Notes under the pieces: generated by a model
Databases searched by the model: none
Seen by the model: only the letters and a program-made list of their open reading frames with translations
Told to the model about the DNA's origin: nothing
Position numbers and translations under genes: made by a program
Assembly: GCA_016932895.1 (NCBI GenBank)
Contig: JAFGCA010000752.1
Coordinates: 1-34,880 of the forward strand
Length of the DNA stretch: 34,880 bases
DNA from: Sedimentisphaerales bacterium
GTDB lineage: Bacteria > Planctomycetota > Phycisphaerae > Sedimentisphaerales > SG8-4
Reading direction: 5' to 3'
Part shown: positions 32,118 to 34,880 of the stretch, piece by piece
Position numbering within the stretch: position 1 is the stretch's first letter
How the letters are laid out: the number at the start of each line of letters is the position of its first letter

Positions 32118-33836
32118 ATGAGACCGTTGTCGAGACGCGATTTTCTCGGTTGGGCAATCGGGGCGGGAGCAACGTGGGGGCTGCCGGGGATATCGGCCAG
32201 AGGCGCCTCATCTCGCGGACGCAAGCCCAACGTCGTGATGATCGTGATCGACGATCTCAACGACTACGTCACCGGCATGGGGGGACATCCGCAGGCCAAA
32301 ACGCCTCACTTAGCCAAACTGGCGGCCCAGGGCGTGTCCTTTCGCCGGGCCTACAGCAACAACCCCGTCTGCGCGCCGTCGCGCGGCAGTTTCTTCACCG
32401 GCATCTATCCCCACACCTCCAAGCTCATCCACTTCGGCAAGTGGTTTGAGAACGAGGTGCTCATCAACTCCAAGACGATCCCGGAATACTTCCGCGAGAA
32501 CGGCTATCGCACGATGGGCACGGGCAAGCTCCTGCACAACTACCGCCCGCACGTGTGGGAGGAGTCCGGACACCGCGCCAATTACGGCCCGTTCGCCTAC
32601 GACGGCAAGCAGTTCGTCGGCCATCCGTCCGTGCCCGAGCCGTTCCGCTCGATCGGGCACGTGGACGGCTCGTTCGCCCCGCTGACGGACGTCCCGCGCG
32701 TGGGCAAGACGGACGCGGCACCGGGGGCGGTCGGCTGGTACGAGAATCCGGGCTGGAAAGGGATCAAGCCGCTGCGCTACGTGAGCGAGGACGACCGCGA
32801 TCTGTTGCCGGACGAGCGCTGCGCCAAGTGGGCGGTCGACAAGATCAACGCGATTTCGCAGCAGAAGGAGGACCGGCCATTCTTCTTGGGCGTGGGCTTC
32901 ATCCGCCCCCATACGCCGCTCTTCGCGCCGAAGCGATTCTTCGACATGTTCCCGCCCGAGAGCATCCAACTGCCGGTCATACGGGAGGGTGATGCGGCGG
33001 ACACGCACTACAAGGACGTCTTTGGCCCGGACATGAAGGGCCCCCGCCACTTCCGCCTGCTCAAGGAATCGTATCCCACGCTGGAACAAGGGCTCAGGGT
33101 CTACATCCAGGCGTACCTCGCCTGCGCCGCCTTCGTCGACGAGCAGGTCGGCAAGGTCGTGGACGCCCTCGATCGCAGCGGCCTGCGGGACAATACAATC
33201 GTTCTCGTGACCAGCGATCATGGCTACAACATGGGCGAGAAGGACTACCTCTTCAAGAATTCGCTGTGGGAGGAGAGCGGACGGGTCCCGCTGATCGTCC
33301 GCGCGCCGGGCGTCGCGAAGGCAGGCGCCGTCGTCGAGCGCCCCGTGTCCCTGATCGACATCTACCCGACGCTGGCCGATCTCTGCCAGTTGCAGGGCGA
33401 CACGCGCAAAAACAGCAAAGGCGCACCGCTGGACGGCTTCAGCCTCAAGCCCCTGCTCGTAGACCCCGAAGCGGACCAATGGGACGGCCCCGATGCGGCG
33501 CTGACCGTCATCAAGGCCGACCGCAAGCCCAGCGAGCAGACGGACCAGCATCATTACTCCGTGCGGACTCGCCGCTGGCGCTACATCCTCTACAACGACG
33601 GCAGCGAAGAGCTCTACGACCACAACAGCGACCCCTACGAATGGACCAACCTGTCAACCGACCCACGCTGGGCCAAGACCAAAGCGACCCTCAAGACCCA
33701 GCTCCTGCGCATGACCGGCCGGGATAGCCTGCATGGGCAACAAGTTGCCCATGCGAAGGCTGTGGCAAAAGAGAGAACCTGGAAAGGCGGCGCGTCGCCC
33801 TTCCGACAGTCAAGAGCGGAGGTAAATGCATCATGA
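32118..33836 (+). CDS. Tat-exported sulfatase, iduronate-2-sulfatase-like (Cys type)
   Basis: A 572-residue protein. ATG 32118 follows TGGAGGG (32106-32112), and the N-terminus is a Tat signal (LSRRDFLGWAIGAGATWGLP). Metal residues lie in NVVMIVIDDLNDY (D45, D46). The formylglycine motif is C-A-P-S-R (C85-R89). Other marks are GKLLHNY, GVGFIRPHTPLFAPKRFFDMFP, VTSDHGYNMGEKDYLFKNSLWEESGRVPLIVRAPG and LIDIYPTLADLC, the order seen in iduronate-2-sulfatase-like enzymes. The last part of the gene contains a perfect inverted repeat, and the stop overlaps the start of a short ORF. Exact substrate is unknown. Confidence 0.94.
   Translation: MRPLSRRDFLGWAIGAGATWGLPGISARGASSRGRKPNVVMIVIDDLNDYVTGMGGHPQAKTPHLAKLAAQGVSFRRAYSNNPVCAPSRGSFFTGIYPHTSKLIHFGKWFENEVLINSKTIPEYFRENGYRTMGTGKLLHNYRPHVWEESGHRANYGPFAYDGKQFVGHPSVPEPFRSIGHVDGSFAPLTDVPRVGKTDAAPGAVGWYENPGWKGIKPLRYVSEDDRDLLPDERCAKWAVDKINAISQQKEDRPFFLGVGFIRPHTPLFAPKRFFDMFPPESIQLPVIREGDAADTHYKDVFGPDMKGPRHFRLLKESYPTLEQGLRVYIQAYLACAAFVDEQVGKVVDALDRSGLRDNTIVLVTSDHGYNMGEKDYLFKNSLWEESGRVPLIVRAPGVAKAGAVVERPVSLIDIYPTLADLCQLQGDTRKNSKGAPLDGFSLKPLLVDPEADQWDGPDAALTVIKADRKPSEQTDQHHYSVRTRRWRYILYNDGSEELYDHNSDPYEWTNLSTDPRWAKTKATLKTQLLRMTGRDSLHGQQVAHAKAVAKERTWKGGASPFRQSRAEVNAS
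33731..33754. repeat. perfect inverted repeat inside the sulfatase 3' end
   Basis: GCATGGGCAAC (33731-33741) and GTTGCCCATGC (33744-33754) are separated by two bases, with a further AGCCT/AGGCT pair outside. It encodes part of the non-conserved C-terminus (SLHGQQVAHAKA). The related ATGGGC/GCCCAT hairpin lies just after the other sulfatase. Confidence 0.65.
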
Positions 33837-34039
33837 AAGAGATCCCCTTAGGCAACGGGCAGAACGCACAGGTGGACGACGAGGATTATGAGTGGCTGTC
33901 TCAGTACACGTGGTATGCGTACTACGACCCGGCCAGCGGCAAGACGTACGCGGCCCACGACACGCCCAGCGGCCGGCGCGTGCTCATGCACGACGTCATC
34001 ATGGGCCTGGACACGCTGGACGAGGGGCTTTTGAATTGA
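33833..34039 (+). pseudogene. HNH-endonuclease N-terminal fragment
   Basis: A 68-residue ORF with GGAGG at 33818-33822 and an ATGA overlap with the sulfatase stop. KEIPLGNGQNAQVDDEDYEW then LSQYTWYAYYD and RRVLMHDVIMG match the N-terminal part of phage-type HNH/AP2-associated endonucleases, which normally continue into an H-x-N-H nuclease core. That core is absent: the frame ends after LDTLDEGLLN in the ATTGATGATTGATGATT repeat. It is most likely a truncated remnant. It could also be a short expressed protein, but nothing supports a nuclease activity. Confidence 0.6.
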
Positions 34040-34364
34040 TCATTGATGATTGATGATTTCTTCGCGTCGCTTGCGAGCAAGGGTCCGGCCGGGCAAACGC
34101 CAACCCAACATTTTCCGGAATTCCCACTTGACAGGCGTCGCTGCGTGCTGGTACAATAACTGGGTAACTAATCGAAGCGGACCACAGTGGGAAGCAGGCC
34201 GTGATAAAATGGGAAACCCAAACCGCGAATCTCCCCCCTTGCCAGGCGGAAGCCGACACAAAGGTCGAGCGTGCGCAGAGAGAAACACGCCCCGAGGCTT
34301 CAAACATAGGCAATCTCCCGCCTGTCGCTGGCCCCCGTTGCGGCCGGCGGTCGGGGGACCGGGT

Positions 34365-34713
34365 TGCGCCAAACAAACCCAATTTCGGCGTTTTTGGACT
34401 GAAAATGAGGTCCAAGCGAAGACCGAAGCCAATTGTCGCGAGGACACCAAACGAACCCAATCCGGGCCCCGGCGGCGCCGGGGCCGGCGTACTCCACGGC
34501 CTCTACCATCGGCAAGCTCCGGCTTGCCGCTGCCACCCGTCGCGGGACCAAGCTGCGCCAAACAAACCCAATTTCGGCGTTTTTGGGCCGAGAATGAGGT
34601 TCGAGCGAAGAACAATGCCGATTGGCGCGAGGATGCCAAACGAACCCAATCCGGACCCCGGCTTGCCGCTGCCACCCGTCGCGGGACGGGGTCGCGCCAA
34701 ACGAAGCCAATTT
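34365..34713. repeat. dispersed direct repeats (CCAAACAAACCCAATTTCGG type)
   Basis: A unit of about 106 bases at 34365-34470 recurs at 34554-34660 with most positions conserved (both begin TGCGCCAAACAAACCCAATT and end CGAACCCAATCCGG). A flanking segment CGGCTTGCCGCTGCCACCCG occurs at about 34520 and 34660, and a partial third copy at about 34693-34713. I see no spacer regularity that would make this a CRISPR. Confidence 0.75.
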
Positions 34714-34732
34714 CAAACGAGACACGTTCTTG

Positions 34733-34761
34733 TTGACCCGAGGCGGCGGGTTTATTAGGAT
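34733..34761 (+). promoter_or_regulatory. selC promoter
   Basis: TTGACC (34733-34738), a 17-base spacer and TAGGAT (34756-34761) place transcription start about 25 bases before the tRNA 5' end. Confidence 0.6.
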
Positions 34762-34793
34762 ATTGGGTGGCAGAATGACAGATCGTCGTTTGC

Positions 34794-34880
34794 GGAGGTG
34801 ACTGGTGACTGGTGTTGCCCCTGGTCTTCAAAACCAGTGTTGGGCCGAGAAGGTCCTGGGTGGGTTCGATTCCCATTCGC
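34794..34880 (+). tRNA. selC: tRNA-Sec (anticodon TCA), 3' end cut by window
   Basis: The fold shows tRNA-Sec hallmarks. The 8-base acceptor 5' strand GGAGGTGA (34794-34801) pairs with TCGC at the right edge, and the remaining four bases fall outside. The D-stem has 6 bp with a 4-base loop (GGTGAC/TGGT/GTTGCC, 34804-34819), as in E. coli selC. The anticodon arm is CTGGT-CTTCAAA-ACCAG with anticodon TCA at 34828-34830. A long variable arm (GGGCC/GGTCC) and a T-arm GTGGG-TTCGATT-CCCAT follow. It decodes the UGA codons described in this window, together with SelA, SelB and SelD. Confidence 0.95.

Larger units (their letters stand above)
34040..34793. other. gene-poor repeat region before selC
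   Basis: I find no supportable protein gene in these 754 bases; open frames here are products of the repeats. It begins with an ATTGATCATTGATGATTGAT stretch (about 34036-34056), contains direct repeats at 34365-34713, and ends with the selC promoter. Confidence 0.6.

Noticed and set aside
34365..34713. CRISPR array
   Set aside because: Only two to three long repeats with unequal spacing, and no cas genes.
1..34880. Reassignment of UGA to an ordinary amino acid (alternative genetic code)
   Set aside because: Several genes here (selB, the reductase subunits, the activator, selD, both sulfatases) end at UGA at the expected length, and Trp/Gly use normal codons. A full Sec apparatus is present, so Sec explains the readthrough.

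Overview
The window looks like a chromosomal segment of an anaerobic member of the Planctomycetota, probably close to the Phycisphaerae/Sedimentisphaerales. The grounds are high G+C by eye, two Tat-exported Cys-type sulfatases, a planctomycete-style prepilin with a C-terminal FADGH motif, a LamG+VanZ protein, and oxygen-sensitive 2-hydroxyacyl-CoA-dehydratase-type reductases with their ATPase activator. The taxonomy is inferred from gene content only.

The main result is that this is a selenocysteine (Sec) island. It carries the complete bacterial Sec machinery: selA and selB (minus strand, 11485-8157), selD (24597-26213) and the tRNA-Sec gene selC (34794 to the right edge, anticodon TCA, last acceptor bases cut off). 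It also carries nine genes with an in-frame UGA that conventional gene calling would split or truncate. They form three families. (i) A family of secreted proteins ends in a module with the signature U-x3-C-x-YSWR-(V/I)-P. Five members are intact (1425-3023, 3056-4603, 11874-12518, 12561-13955, 27535-28929), and a sixth (1337 to the left edge) is cut off about 30 codons before its expected UGA. (ii) Two tandem exported ThuA/GATase1-like proteins share a TGYL-U-N-C-M motif (4761-6065, 6078-7403). (iii) Two small three-helix membrane proteins share a (K/R)PG-U-G-(S/N)-PL motif (7882-8136, 7504-7773), directly behind selB in the selA-selB operon. Each UGA is followed within a few to about 18 bases by a hairpin. 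In two of the families the hairpin stems show compensatory base changes, as expected for bacterial SECIS elements.

Layout. 1-4603 (minus): three-gene operon of the YSWR family. 4604-4760: divergent promoters. 4761-7403 (plus): the two ThuA-like selenoproteins. 7504-11485 (minus): selA-selB and the two membrane selenoproteins. 11874-13955 (plus): two more YSWR-family genes ending at a strong terminator. 14126-24520 (plus): a long co-directional cluster of an outer-membrane protein, a NitT/TauT-type ABC importer, a flavin split-barrel protein, a second outer-membrane protein, a SAM methyltransferase, three 2-hydroxyacyl-CoA-dehydratase/double-cubane-cluster family proteins and their BadF/HgdC-type activator. 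It reads as uptake and low-potential reduction of an unidentified small molecule. 24597-26213: selD, fused to an AhpD-like CxxC domain. 26317-28929: LamG-VanZ gene, converging on the last YSWR gene. 29161-33836: sulfatase, prepilin-like protein, sulfatase. 33833-34793: an HNH-endonuclease fragment and dispersed repeats. 34794 to end: selC.

Working picture: selA/B/C/D insert Sec into a set of exported or membrane redox proteins encoded beside them. The biochemical role of the three families is unknown. The SelD fusion and the adjacent reductase cluster may tie selenium handling to an anaerobic redox process, but that link is inference from position.
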